In this document: positions 1 through 15,867 of the stretch, in pieces
Position numbering within the stretch: position 1 is the stretch's first letter
Layout: each line of letters starts with the position of its first letter
Source of the DNA: Neocallimastix lanati (nom. inval.)
Lineage: Eukaryota > Neocallimastigomycota > Neocallimastigomycetes > Neocallimastigales > Neocallimastigaceae
Reading direction: 5' to 3'
Assembly (NCBI GenBank): GCA_016946835.1
Contig: JACVTC010000080.1
Location: 697,501-761,500 of the forward strand
Length of the DNA: 64,000 nucleotides
Made by a program: the position numbers and the translations under genes
Notes under the pieces: generated by a model
Seen by the model: the letters and a program-made list of their open reading frames with translations, nothing else
Told to the model about the DNA's origin: nothing
The model's database searches: none

Positions 1-40
1 AAAAATAAATAAATAAATAAATAAATAAATTATATTAAAA

Positions 41-71
<31 letters not shown>

Positions 72-72
72 G

Positions 73-321
73 GTTGAACTTTTTGATATGGCACATCCAG
101 AAGATACAGAAAAAATAAAAGTTCAAGGTAGAATATGATCTCTAATAAATAAATGAGTTTATTTTAAAAAAAAAAATACTAATAATAATAATAAACAATA
201 AAACTAATCAATATATATATATATATATATATAAGATTTAATAAAATGTGGTATGGCAAGTTCTATACTAGGTATATTAATTGATGCTAGAGGCCTTAAT
301 AATCATGATAATAGGGAATAA
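73..321 (+). CDS. PP2A regulatory subunit B'' family protein, C-terminal exons (partial)
   Basis: Two exons of a gene that begins before the window. Exon 73-127 follows an AG acceptor and ends at a GT donor; exon 236-321 follows AG and ends in TAA. Joined in phase they give VELFDMAHPEDTEKIKVQDL followed by IKCGMASSILGILIDARG and LNNHDNRE. From memory this resembles the C-terminus of PP2A B'' subunits of the G5PR/PPP2R3C and TON2 group, which reads roughly FDMv.P.D..KITLQDLI....G...v.ILID..GFw.YdNRE. Such proteins recruit protein phosphatase 2A and carry EF-hand-like domains, which would lie upstream of this window. The protein stops right after DNRE, without the short tail of the animal proteins. 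The family call rests on about 46 residues, so it is probable rather than certain. Confidence 0.6.
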
Positions 322-323
322 GT

Positions 324-356
<33 letters not shown>

Positions 357-922
357 TAGTAAAATAAAAAAAAAAAAGGATATTATTTCATAAAAAAAGT
401 TTTTTATAAAAACTCTATTATAATACAATATATAAATATATCACATATCACAAAAAAAAAAAAATTCTCCTCACTAATTCTACATTAATTCTTATTAAAA
501 ATTATATAATAATATATATTTATTTATTATTTATATTTAATATAAAGAAAAAAAAAAAAAAAAAAAAAGTTAAAAATTATAAATATAGTGTAACAATAAT
601 AATAAAGATTATTATTAAAAAAATAAAAATAAAAATAAAAATAAAAATAAAAATAATAATAATAATAAAAATAATAATATATTTATTGTTTATTTAAATT
701 ATTAATTTAACTAAAAATAAAAATAAAATAAAAACAATAATAGTAATAATAATAATAATAATAAAAGAATTAAAATAAAAATAATTAAAAATATACATAC
801 ATATATATATATATTTTAAAAATATATAGATAAATAGATAGATAGATAGATAGAGAGATAGTTGTACTTTTATAAATTATTTTATTTATTTATTATTAGT
901 TATTGTTATTTTAATTTAATTT

Positions 923-956
<34 letters not shown>

Positions 957-1179
957 TCATAATAATAACATTGGGTATAATTTTTGTTTAAACAATTACT
1001 ATAAATATTATTAAATAAATAAATAATGGATTGACTTTATGATTTATTGAATTGTTATGTAAATAAAAAATAATAAAATTAAAATTAAAATTAAAATAAT
1101 ATAAATAATATAAATAATAATAAATATATATATATAAATATTTATATATATTAAAATTAATAATTATGACGATAGTTCA
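322..1179. other. Intergenic AT-rich spacer
   Basis: Spacer between the convergent 3' ends of the PP2A subunit gene and RAD18. It holds homopolymer A/T runs, short AAT and AAAAT repeats and a GATA tract near 830-855. No coding sequence is seen. Confidence 0.7.
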
Positions 1180-4100
1180 TTAAAAAATTTTATTAGAAAT
1201 TGAATTATCATGATTATTCATTGTGGTCTCCACTTCAGTTTCAGAAATAATTGTTCCACTACTATCGGTACTATTATTCTCTTCATTTTTTAATTTTATG
1301 TTATTTTTTTTATTTGTTTCTTCTTCATTAAAATGGTCAGTTAAAATTGTAGTTTGATCTGATATTGTTGATGAATGACTAATTTCTTCATTAATATAAT
1401 AAACATCCTCAGTATTTTTATTATTATTATCATTATTATTATTGTTGTTATTATTATCATTATTATTATTGTTGTTATTATTATCAGTATTATTATTGTT
1501 GTTATTATTATCAGTATTATTATTGTTGTTATTATTATCAGTATTATTATTGTTGTTGATGTTGTTATCATTATTATTATTGTTGTTATTATCATTATTA
1601 TTATTATCATTATTATTATTGTTGTTGTTGATGTTATTATCATTATTATTATTGTTGTTGATGTTGTTATCATTATTATTGTTGTTGATGTTGTTATCAT
1701 TATTATTATTGTTGATGTTGTTATCATTATTATTATTGTTGTTGTTGTTATTATTATTATTATTATTGTTGTCGTTATCATTATTATTATTATTGTTGTT
1801 ATCATCATCATCATCATCATTATTATTATTATTATTATTCTCATGAATATTGTCACTATTATTGGTATTATTATAATTCATATTATCAATATTAGTATAA
1901 ATATCTAAACTATCAATTATGATATTATTCTCTTCATTGTTACTGTTATTGCTTGTATTCATATTATTATGATTATTATAATTATTATTATTATTATTAT
2001 TATTATTAAAATTAGAATTAAAATTATTTATTCCAAATGTATTTTTCATCTCTATGCCTTTAAATTCAACCGTAGATGTTGAAGCTGTTTCATTCAATAT
2101 TTTATTCGTTTTTTCTTTTTCTACTTCATTTTCTTCATCACTTGATAGAATTTCATAGACTTCATAATTATAATTACTATGACTAATATTTAAATGATCA
2201 TCCTGTTTTATATTATTTAATAATTCATTATTATTATTCTCTTCGTTTTTAGAGTGTAACCCTGAATAACGAGTATTATATTTTTTAGTTGGCGTTCTCA
2301 TAGCACTACCTCTTCTTATTTTTGCTCTTTTATTTGATCTTGAGCTTTCAAAATATTCAGTATCACTATCATGATTTTTTCTTATTTTTTTACTTTTGGT
2401 AATATCATTACTAATATTATTATCATTATTATTATTATTATTATTATTAAATGGTGAATGGGATAGATCATCATAAAACGCGTTTAAATCAATGATTTTT
2501 TCTTTTTCTTTTAAATCTATGTAATCAAAAATTTTTATTAAAAAATTAAAATTGACATGTTTAAATTTTTTAGAATAATTTATTTTTAAAAACAAATAAA
2601 AAAATAAATAAATAGATAAATAAATAAATAAATAAATAATATATATGAAAAGAAATAATATGAATTATAATGAATATATATATACCATTTAAATTAGAAG
2701 TTTTATTTTTCCTTTTTTTAATTTGATTTATTAAATAATCAAAATCATTTTTATGATTTTCTAAATATTTTTTACGCTCCTGTTCATATTCTGCTAAATC
2801 ATTATCATTTTCACTATTTTGACTGGACCCTGAATGGCTCAAATTACTATTATTATGATTGTCGTTTTTTGATGATGAAAATAATTTTGGGTATAAATTA
2901 TGCTTTGCAAAAGGAGAAGTATTTTCAAAATTGATTTTTTCCCATCGTTTAAGCTCTTCAACTAATTTTTGATGAGATTTTGGATGTTCCAAATCACAAT
3001 TTGCATTATATAAATTTATATATTCTGCATGCCTTTTTGACATTAAGGATTTATCACCATTTGATGGTATTTTTAGTCCCTTTATATTACCAAATATTTA
3101 TATTATTATATTATTAGAAGTACAAGTAGTAGTGATAGTAGGATTGGAGGTGATGGTAGTAGTAATATGTAATATATAATAGCATAAAAGAAATTAAATA
3201 TTAAATTTAATAAAATAAATAAATAACATAATATATGTTGAAATAAAATTTTATTTAAATATATATTAAATTATTGATGAATCGTTATTATTGGTTATTT
3301 TTTTAAAAAAAAAAAAAATTATATATATAATTAATATAATATCAATTAATATTTATATAATATTTAAAAAAAAAAAAAAAAAAAAATACTTATATATACT
3401 TTTAAAATTTTTCTTAATTGTTTTTCCGATAGTAGATGATATGCTACAGATCCTAACTTTTTATTTTTACTTTTTGGTTTTGGTTTTACCGCTGGTGTCG
3501 ACAATATTTTATTTCTCCAAAAAGAATTATCGTCAAATTTCCCTTGTTTAAAAAATTTTGATGAATTATTTAATGATACTTCATTAGAGTCTTCTTTAGG
3601 GCAATTTAAATCGATGTGTCTATTTAATCGTTTGACTTGGATATTTTGTAAGCATAATGGACATTGAACAAATTCATCATCTTCTCATTTTAAGTAATGA
3701 AAAAAAAATTAAAAATAAAGAAAATTAATATTAGTACAACAAACTTAATATTATATTTACTAATAATATTAATATTATATATTACCACTTGGTTGTATTG
3801 AAGAATAAGGACGATTATTTCTATTATTATTAGTAGTTGATAGAGAATTAGTTGATGTAGAAGGAGAATTAGTATCAATATTATTATAATTTTGTTCAGG
3901 ATGATGATTTTTATTTGTATTATATTGAATTAAATCTATATCAATTATATTATTAGATTTATCCTGTGAATTAATATTTTGACTTGTACTTTCTTTTGAA
4001 ATTAAACTGCTTGAATCATCATTTATAATTAGTTTAGATTCATTTTCTATATCAATAATATTATTATTGCTGTTATTATTATCATTCTTATTTTTAATAT

Positions 4101-4756
4101 CCAATGAATGACAATCTTGTTTTGTTCCGGATTGTTTTTCATTTTTATTAATACTATCTTTTATTTCTATTAATTCTAGTATAATTTTTCTTTAAAAATA
4201 AAATATGTATATTTATACATTGTATTAATTTATAATTGAAAATAAATAAAAAAGATTATTATAAAAGATATTATTATTAAAGCATATAAAAAAATATTAA
4301 AAAATAAAAAAGTACTAAATATACCTATTTCCTTTATAAATTTTTATCAAATCATCAACTAATGAAACTTTTTGTAATTGGGTTTCATCAGCTTTTGTTC
4401 TACACATTGGACAAAGATTTAATTCTCTAATAGTTTTTCTCATACAATAACTATTATATATTATGTTATTTTTATTCATAATTTTGTTAATATTATATCT
4501 TTTAAATATATAAACAATATGACATACTACAAATTATATATTTCAATTTATATAAATTTTAAATAATCCAAATTTTATAAATGTAATTTGATATTTTTCC
4601 ATACCTACAACCATAATGTTGACATCCAGTTAAAAATAAAGTTGGATTTAAAAATTCCTTACATATTGGACATCTTAATAAATTATCAAAATCTCTAAAT
4701 GAACCATATTCTTCTGGAAAATCATATATATCTGTTATATCTTCAAAATCGAGCAT
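1180..4756 (-). CDS. RAD18: RAD18-like E3 ubiquitin ligase with Asn-rich tail
   Basis: Six exons on the minus strand: 4756-4605, 4450-4325, 4189-3786, 3680-3400, 3079-2686, 2516-1180. They sum to 2694 nt (897 aa) with no internal stop. Residues 29-70 form a C3HC4 RING (CPIC, then TGCQHYGC, SYC and LCPMC). Residues 234-254 are a CCHC UBZ4 finger (CPLC..NRHIDLNC). A SAP-like helix pair follows (SEKQLRKILKGLKIPSNGDK, then LYNANCDLEHPKS). RING, then UBZ, then SAP is the RAD18 order. RAD18 with RAD6 monoubiquitinates PCNA at stalled forks, in the nucleus. After about residue 400 the protein is low-complexity and ends in a long Asn/Asp tract, so it is much longer than yeast or human RAD18 (about 490 residues). 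The start is the ATG just before the RING. Exon 4 could start at 3683 instead of 3680, adding one residue. The RAD6-binding helix was not identified. Confidence 0.85.
1421..1845 (-). repeat. Coding ATT/GTT microsatellite giving an Asn-rich tract in RAD18
   Basis: Near-continuous AAT/AAC codons on the minus strand with GAT or ATC codons every 8-10 codons, giving quasi-periodic blocks of Asn with single Asp or Ile breaks. The regular spacing suggests growth by duplication of units of roughly 30 bp. The same repeat leaves long open frames in other readings, which are artefacts. Confidence 0.8.
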
Positions 4757-4897
4757 TTTATATATGTATATACCTATATTATAAATTAATAAAAAAGTTT
4801 TACTCTAAAAATTTCATGAAATTCTAAATAAGAATTAAATATCATAAATTTATTTTATTTATAATGAAATTAAATTTATAAAGGATAAATATAAATA

Positions 4898-4928
<31 letters not shown>

Positions 4929-5239
4929 AATTTATTTTGTTGTATTTTACTTTATAAATTTTTTATTATAAATCTTTTTTACATTTTTAAAATATTATAA
5001 TAAAAAAAAGAATATTAATACTTTTAAATAATTTAAAATATTGCTTAACAAATTTTATATTAAAATACAATTTTGTATTGTCCTACAATTAACACTTTTT
5101 TTATTATAAAAATTAAATAAATAATATATTCAATATTATATCACAATAATATATATTTAAAAATTTATATATATTTATTATTCATAATTTAAAAATAATT
5201 AAAATTTAAATTTAAATTTATTTATTTATTTATTTATTT

Positions 5240-5271
<32 letters not shown>

Positions 5272-5288
5272 TTATTATTTATTTATTT

Positions 5289-5332
<44 letters not shown>

Positions 5333-5502
5333 TTTTGTAAATACATTGGATATTCATTTTTTAATTGTCTAAATTATATTTATTCTATATTTTTTTTTAA
5401 AACAAAAAAAAAAAATTTCAATAATAATTATAAAAAATTTTATGTATATCATAAAATACAAAAAAAAAAAAAAAAAAAAGACTGATTAAACTAAGTCAAT
5501 TA
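4757..5502. other. Intergenic spacer upstream of RAD18, with TTTA repeats
   Basis: AT-rich spacer that should hold the RAD18 promoter. A TTTA/TTA tract runs from about 5218 to 5334. No specific regulatory site could be recognised. Confidence 0.6.
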
Positions 5503-6982
5503 TTAATTATTTATATTTAATGTATTAGTTCTCTTCTTTTTTATTATTGTCTTATATGGTGGACTAATTGGTGATTGAACTGGTTCAAGTGGTTGATAGT
5601 TATTATTTTTCTATTAATATTTAATATAAAAATTTTTTTATTATAATAGTATGTTTACTAAAATTGTAATTAAATATAACTATTTTTTAATTTAATACTT
5701 ACATCTAATGGGTAGGTTTGATCACTATCAAATAAAAACAACAGATATATTGAATTACTGTTTAGTTTTTTGAATATTAATATTTTTTTTTCTTAAAGAT
5801 ATTTAGTAATTGAATATTGACCTGCCTCTAAAAATGGCACTATAACTCTATTTGATCCTTCTAAATTATTGTAGGCTGAGTCATATGAAAAGTCTAATAA
5901 TAATGGTTTGGTGGTTGATAATCTTTACAAACAATAAATGATTCTATATTATTAATGATATTAAGTACAAAATATAAATAACATATATTTATATATATTA
6001 AACATTTCATAACAAGAATTTTTAATATATGAATCTATTCATTCATATATATGATTTACCAATACTAGAATTCCTTGAACTTCTTGGTTTACAATAAGTT
6101 ACATGTTTGAAAAATACCTTTAATTGAACATATAATAGTGTAATATCTTTTCCTCTAAAAACTTTGAGACAAAAGAACCTCCAAGTCTTAAAACATGAGT
6201 ATTTAATGCCTTGTTTTAATAAAAACCATACAATTTATATATTGATATTATATTAATAAAATAATAAAAAAAAATTTTATTAATAAATTATATTAAATAA
6301 TAATAATTACATCAAGCAAAAGTTAAGCTTGAATATATTCATCCATATCATGAAGACCGGTAACCTGTTATTTAATAATAAATTACAAATAAAACATTGA
6401 AAGACTTAATAATATATATATTTCAGAGAAATACTATTTTAAAAATTAATTATAATTCAAAAAAAATAATAATAATAGTAATTATAATTTAAATAATAAT
6501 AATTTTAATAATAATAATTTTATTAATAAAAATAAGCATTAAACAATAAAATAAAAAATATATATAAGTAGCTATATATGTAGCTATATTAATTACCCTC
6601 TGGTGTACCTTCACAAATAACAAATCAGCATATTGACTATTGAAATGTGAAATTATTTGTTCAGCTATTGATTGTTTTGCAATATCACCTTGAATTTGTA
6701 TAATTCCTTTTAATGGAGCCTCATATAATTTTTATATTTTTTTAATTAAAATTATTATTTAATAAATATACTGAAAATAATTATTGATATATTCAATTTT
6801 AAAAGTTTTAATCTTATTAAAACCATTGCTTGTAAATCAACGGCAACAATCTTTGGTGGATCTTCTTGACCTTCTATAATTAATTTTCTACTTAATACTT
6901 GACTCCAACTACATGGAGCAGCACATAAATCAACACAATGTTTAACATTTTCAAATAAATTTTATTCCTCATCTAAATTTCA
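5503..6982 (-). pseudogene. TRM7: Decayed TRM7/FTSJ1 tRNA 2'-O-methyltransferase copy
   Basis: Conserved TRM7 blocks lie in order on the minus strand, separated by intron-like AT stretches. About 6960-6800 gives [18 protein letters not shown]. 6730-6600 gives KGIIQIQGDIAKQS. 6373-6320 gives VTGLHDMDEYIQA. 6215-6055 gives [13 protein letters not shown] and [10 protein letters not shown]. About 5965-5830 gives NNLEGSNRVIVPFLEAGQ. 5612-5503 gives PISPPYK and the stop. FTSJ1/TRM7 methylates the tRNA anticodon loop using SAM. The copy is disabled: TAA at 6325-6323 replaces an expected CAA in YIQAQLLL; single-base losses are visible near the VICDG, KVFRGKD and PPKPLLL blocks; and the SAM motif has CAAPC instead of CAAPG. 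No N-terminal exon was found. Because most lesions are one-base losses, sequencing error should be excluded, although neighbouring genes read cleanly. Confidence 0.8.
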
Positions 6983-7698
6983 CAAATAACAATAAAATTA
7001 ATATTTTTATATTTAATTTACTAAATAAATAACCAAAAATATTAAATAAAAAAATTAACATAAATTTGAATAAAATAAAATAAAATACTATAAAAATAAA
7101 TTATTTTTTATAAATAAAATAAAGTTGTTTATAGCTAATTACATAAGATTATATAATATTAAAAAAAATTTTTTTCAAAAAAAAAGTACATTGGTCACTG
7201 ATTTATGAATAATGACCAATATAATTATAAATGCTTTTATGATTTAAAATTTCAAAAGTATTATAAAACATTTTTTTTTTATTTAATATAAAAAAATATT
7301 TCGATATTTTTATACATTTCTTCCAAAAAGTATGAATATAAATAATATATATTTATTAATAAAGATTGTATAAAATCAATGAAAATATTATTTTCAATTA
7401 TAAAAAAAGATATATAAAGAAAAAATACTAATAAAAAATAATTAATAATAATTCAAAGAAGATAAAAAATATTATATTTAAATACAATAACAATCATGAA
7501 AATCAAATTGTTGATGATAAAACGAAGCGTATAATAATTAATTCTGAAATTTTATTATTTTCCCATTAAATGAATCTGATTATAATAACATCTAAGATAA
7601 AGATAACTCTAGTTATATTTTATTTTAAAAAAATATATAAAATTTTTACAAAAGGAAATAAAGAAATATCAATTTAAGTTTAACTTTAAAGCCAATAC

Positions 7699-7757
<59 letters not shown>

Positions 7758-8548
7758 TTATTAATTTATTATAATACTTTTTTTTAGCATTATTAAATTA
7801 TTAAATAATAAAAGAATTCCTTATTTTTTCTTTTCCTACTATTGAATAACATAATAAATAAATTTTTATAATTGTACGTGTTTATACATAAACTTTTAAT
7901 ATAATATATAAGTAAAATAAATAAAGTTTTATTAATACATTGATATAATTTATATAAAATATGTATATATTTATATACATAAAAAAAAACATTATTATAT
8001 TAATTTTTTGTTTTACCAAATGTAATACTCTAAGTACATTCAGTAGAATTCTACCATAAAAAAAAAGTTTAATTATTATAAATTATTTAAAAAAAATTTA
8101 TATTATATTAATATATTATAGGTATGAATCAAAATTTTTTTAAATTAAAAATTTTTTTTGTTTTATATAAATAAGAATTAATTTTATTAAAAATTTGTGT
8201 ATAAAACTTTAATTACTAAGTTTTATATTGAATCTTAAATTTTAATAAAATTTAAATAAAAGTATTTTTTTTTTTTTTTTTTTTATTTTTTTCAAAAAAA
8301 GTAGTTAATAAATTATACTTTTGAAAAAATAATAAGACTTATGGAATTGAATATAAATTAAAATAAAAAAACTCTTAAAAAAATATTAAGACATATGGAA
8401 TTAAATATTAACTAAATCAAAAAAAAAAAAATTAAAAATAAAAATAAAATAAAAAGAATACTTTAAGAAATATAATAATTTGTAAAATTATAAAATTAAA
8501 TAAAAATATGAAAATTAGTACTTAATACTAAATATTATTAAATTCAAA
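6983..8548. other. Intergenic AT-rich spacer
   Basis: Divergent spacer between the TRM7 remnant and the diacylglycerol kinase gene. It contains an uninterrupted A run at 7704-7752 and a T run near 8266-8284. Nothing coding was seen. The kinase promoter should lie at its right end. Confidence 0.6.
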
Positions 8549-11836
<3,288 letters not shown>

Positions 11837-11977
11837 GCAGTTTTGAAAATCTCAAATTATTAATAATAAGCAAATAAACTAATAAATAAAAAGCAATTCA
11901 AAAAATAATAATTATTTTATATATCAGTATTAATGTTTGAATAAATAAATATCTATATATATGTATTTATTGATTTT

Positions 11978-12010
<33 letters not shown>

Positions 12011-13017
12011 GGGGGGGTTTTCTTTTTATGTATAATATATATGGTAATATTTTTACTATATATTCAGTAAATTATAATCATTATTTAAAAGATAATAATT
12101 TAAATAATAATGATAATTGATTAATTAATTAAATTCCATTTTGTTTTATTACATTTAAAATAAAATAAAATAAAATAATTTCAAAACATAAAATAAATTT
12201 TATATTAACAAAATAAATAATTATCTTTTATAATATTTATAATAGAAAAGAATAGATAAAAAAATATTACTTTTTCTTTTTCATTTTTTAAAGAGTTTCT
12301 TTTTGTGTATATATTTTTAAATGTTTTTATTTAATACTTATAAATTATTAAAATAAACCTTTTATAATTCAATAATATTTTATATATATTATATACAAAT
12401 ATATTTTTTAAATATTAAATAAAATTTTACAAATAAAAAAGAAAAAAAAAAGATATAAAAAAAATAAAATAATTTTTTATCTTTTTTAGTTATTTATTTA
12501 AGAAATTTATATTATTATTGTTGTTGTAATAATCCTATTATTATGTCAAGAATAAAATATTTATTAAACAATTTCAAACTTTAGAAAACGTTTATGCAAT
12601 TGTTATTAAAAAATTATTTAAGCTTATTCTGATACTAATTTTTGAGTAGACAATTTAATATTTAAAAATTTACCTTAGTAAGATATTATTAAATAAGTAT
12701 TAGTATTAGCTTCTATATATATTTTCTAATTATCCATGAAGTAAGTTTTGAAATTCTGAAGGATAACACAATTAATGCATTTTATTACTAAATACTTTTA
12801 TCATATAATTCACATTTTTGTAATAAAAATATGAAATATATAAATATATATATTTATTTTAATTCGATTATATTAAAATTTATTTATTTCTTTATATTTC
12901 TTTTCCTATTTTTCTTTGTATAAAAATTAATATAAATAGACCATATTTTATATATAGGAATTTATGTTTAATATTTATATTAATAATATTTTTATATTTT
13001 CGTAATTACTCTTCCTA
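11837..13017. other. Intergenic spacer with a T/G homopolymer junction
   Basis: AT-rich spacer after the kinase stop codon. At about 11980-12017 a T run of about 30 bases is followed directly by seven G. No gene is recognised. Confidence 0.6.
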
Positions 13018-13110
13018 TCCAGTATAACGAAGCCAGGATTCGAAGTGTTGTACGTATTGCGGAACGCAGTTCACGTGAGGTTTTAATTACCACATAGTAC
13101 CTGTATAATT
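13018..13110. other. Unassigned GC-richer island
   Basis: About 90 bases of near-balanced composition in a region otherwise below 20% GC. The plus strand can be read as YNEARIRSVVRIAERSSREV followed by a short tail and TAG; the minus strand is open too. The minus strand also holds ACTTCGAATCC, close to a tRNA B box, but no cloverleaf could be folded. It is probably a fragment of a transposed sequence. Family unknown. Confidence 0.35.
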
Positions 13111-13439
13111 ATGGCTTATTATAAGATAAACTTTATATAACAAAAAAAAATATTAATATAAAAATAAAAATACAAATAAAAATAAAAAAATTAAAAAATA
13201 AAAATAAAAATAAAAATAAAAATAATATAAAATAAAATCATAATTTATCAATAAAGTTCGGTAATAGTTTAAAAGACAATAACTAAACTGAAAATATTTT
13301 TTAAATAAAAAAAATACTAATACAAAAATTAAAAATTTTTTTTTTAGACTAGGAATAAACTCTATTTAATAATATTTATTAAATAAAATATATGAAATTT
13401 TATATATTAATATTAAAAAACTATGTTATGAGTTTCGAG

Positions 13440-15060
13440 GACGAAATGGCCTCTAATACTTCCTATTCATAGATGTTTGCTCCTTGTGGACAAAAATTAT
13501 CATTCCAATCTGTATGAGAATTCTTCTTTGCCTTATCGTTTCTACATCGACGCTCTTGACAACAATAAGTATAATGGTATATAATTTGATTATAAATGTA
13601 AAAATTACTAATAACATTAGACATAATATTAATAAAGAAAGCCGCAAGTCCCACAAAATATGAAATAGGGAAAGAAAATTCTCTCAAAGATGATTGTAAT
13701 ATATTATAAATAAAAGGTCTTCTTTCTCCTGAGCCGATCTTTAAGATTTCATATACTGTATTACGTTAAAATTAATATTATCATCAATATCTTCCTCTAT
13801 ACCATCAAGAATGTTCAATGATTTCTTATGAATAATCAGAGAAAAATTAATAAAAAGTTGATCAACAAATGGAATGAATTATTACATAAATTCTTCAAAT
13901 TTAGGATATAAAAGTTACGAGTTTTAAAGTATAAAGATACATTCCTATTGGTTAAAAATTTAAAGAAATAGTTAATCGTATAATTTATTTTACTGTTCAT
14001 CTTAGTAATAATTGGCTCTAAATCCAATGATTTATTGAAAAGTATTCTAAGATATATATATTTATAAGTACTTTGTAGATATTTCATGCCAAGTTTAAAT
14101 GTAGGATTTTCATAATGTCTTTAATGTATAAAAATTCTTTGATATAACAGCAAATGTAGCGTATTTACTAACCCCAAAATTCGTTTTATTTTTGATCCTC
14201 CAATCATGAACTTCATCTAAAAAGTTTTTAAGAGAAGATTTAATACAGGTCAACAAAACAATATAATCAGCAAATAGGCTACCATAACACCTTTTCTTTC
14301 AGTAATTACACCATATCTCTTGCATTTATCAAGTATGTTATTGATAAATATATTAAAGAAAATAGTTATTAAAGTACATCCTTGAAGAAAAAAAAAAAAA
14401 AAAAACACAATATATTGGAAATTCTTTTGTAAGTTTACCATTAATGTTTGCACGAGATTTCAAAATATGGTATATATTTGTAATGAACTTAAAATATTTA
14501 CCACGAATACCAATATTATTAAGATTTGTGAGTATATTATATATTTGAATTGAATCATAAGCTCTTTTAAGGTTAAGAAAGGCAAAAAGGTAAAATTGAT
14601 CATTAAATTTTCCTCTTTGGCAAATTTCACAAATGGAGACAAATAAACCAATACATTCTTCTTTATTTCTAAAATCAAGTTGTTCTGGTCTAATAATTCT
14701 CTAAGAAAAAGCATATTGAACAATACTTTTAGTTACGATTTTTGACAGAATCCTAAATCCTTCATTGATGAGTGAAATATCACAATAATCATTACAATAT
14801 GAAAAATCCTCTATCATAGGAAAGGAAACAATAGACATTACAATATGAAAAATCCTCTATCATAGGAAAGGAAACAATAGACATTACAATATGAAAAATC
14901 CTCTATCATAGGAAAAGAAACAATAGAAGCAGAATTCCATTCATCAGGGAATACACTATCCCAATTTTTATTAAATAATAACTATAGATATTTTGTATAA
15001 TTGGAATAAGTTACTTCTTAATTATGATCATTTAAGTAAATTTCAAATGATTTGTACTAT
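13440..15060 (-). mobile_element. Degenerate LINE (non-LTR retrotransposon), reverse transcriptase remains
   Basis: In several broken frames the minus strand gives LINE reverse-transcriptase motifs in the right order. From about 14990 it reads NWDSVFPDEWNSASI, then DISLINEGFRILSKIV (YR.ISL..v..KI+ motif), IIRPEQLDFR, then FAFLNLKRAYDSI, GIRGKYFKFI and LQGCTLITIFFNIFIN. Near 14270 it reads LFADYIVLL, where the catalytic F/YADD is FADY. A thumb-like segment follows to about 13840. The 13690-13453 stretch is Cys/His-containing and may be the element's C-terminus. Frameshifts, stops, a poly(A)-like T run at 14383-14402 and a 46-bp tandem repeat inside the RT show that it is dead. LINEs copy themselves by target-primed reverse transcription. 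The 3' limit (low coordinates) and 5' limit are approximate. Confidence 0.85.
14791..14926. repeat. 46-bp tandem repeat, three copies, inside the LINE
   Basis: Unit starts ATTACAATATGAAAAATCCT and ends ATAGAC. Copies are at 14791, 14837 and 14883; the third has one base changed (AAAAG for AAAGG) and diverges near its end. A 46-bp period breaks the RT reading frame. Confidence 0.9.
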
Positions 15061-15867
15061 TATAGTTATCTCTTAGGATAAAGTAGTTTTCCATATTAAT
15101 AAAGTATTTTTTAACAATTTCATGAATAATTTCATATTAATTTAATATTTTTATTACTTAAAAATTCATATAGTCTACTTTCAGTCCAAAATTCAAGGTC
15201 ATAAATTAAAACTAAAAAAAATTTTAATTGTCATGACCAAAACTAGACTTCTACGTAAACTTGACATTTCAAAAAAAAAAAAAGCTAAGACATGTTAAAA
15301 AAATATTATAATAAATAAAATACAAAAAAATAAAAAAGAAATAGAAAAAAAAATTAAAAATAAAATTAAATTCTTTACTGTTATCGTTTCTTATGAGATA
15401 TTATTTATATATATACATATACATATATATATTTTTATTTATTTCACTCGGATTTGCAACCTAATAAAAAAAAATTCAAATTATTAGTGAATAGTTTTAA
15501 TTGAAAAAATTCTTATAAATATGAGTTTTAACTATTTATGATTCTATATTGATACTTAAAATTACTTTATCATTGGTAAAAAAAATGAAAATATTAATAA
15601 TAATAAATTATTTTATATAAAAAAGTGTAAAAGATATGAAATATCAAATGTATATCAAAAAATTTAAAAAAATACATAAAGTGGAACAAATCATTTCCCA
15701 CATAAATATAAATATATAAAAGTGCCATAATTAAATAACCATCCTAAAAACAAATAAAAATACATGATAAATATAACATTATAATACTAATGATTCATGA
15801 ATGAAGAAATAGTATGCATAATATGAAAATGTAAAAAAAAAAAAAAAAAATTAATGGAATTTTTTTT

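Noticed and set aside
1341-1908. Long alternate frames of Ile/Thr/Val/Leu repeats in the RAD18 tail
   Set aside because: They are shadow frames of the AAT/GTT codon repeat in RAD18 exon 6.
13018-13110. tRNA gene on the minus strand
   Set aside because: ACTTCGAATCC resembles a B box, but no acceptor, D or anticodon stems could be paired around it.
13425-13450. Possible hammerhead ribozyme (ATGAG..stem..GGACGAAA)
   Set aside because: Stem II and GAAA are suggestive, but the catalytic CUGAUGA is GUUAUGA and no stem III partner for TGGCC was found nearby.
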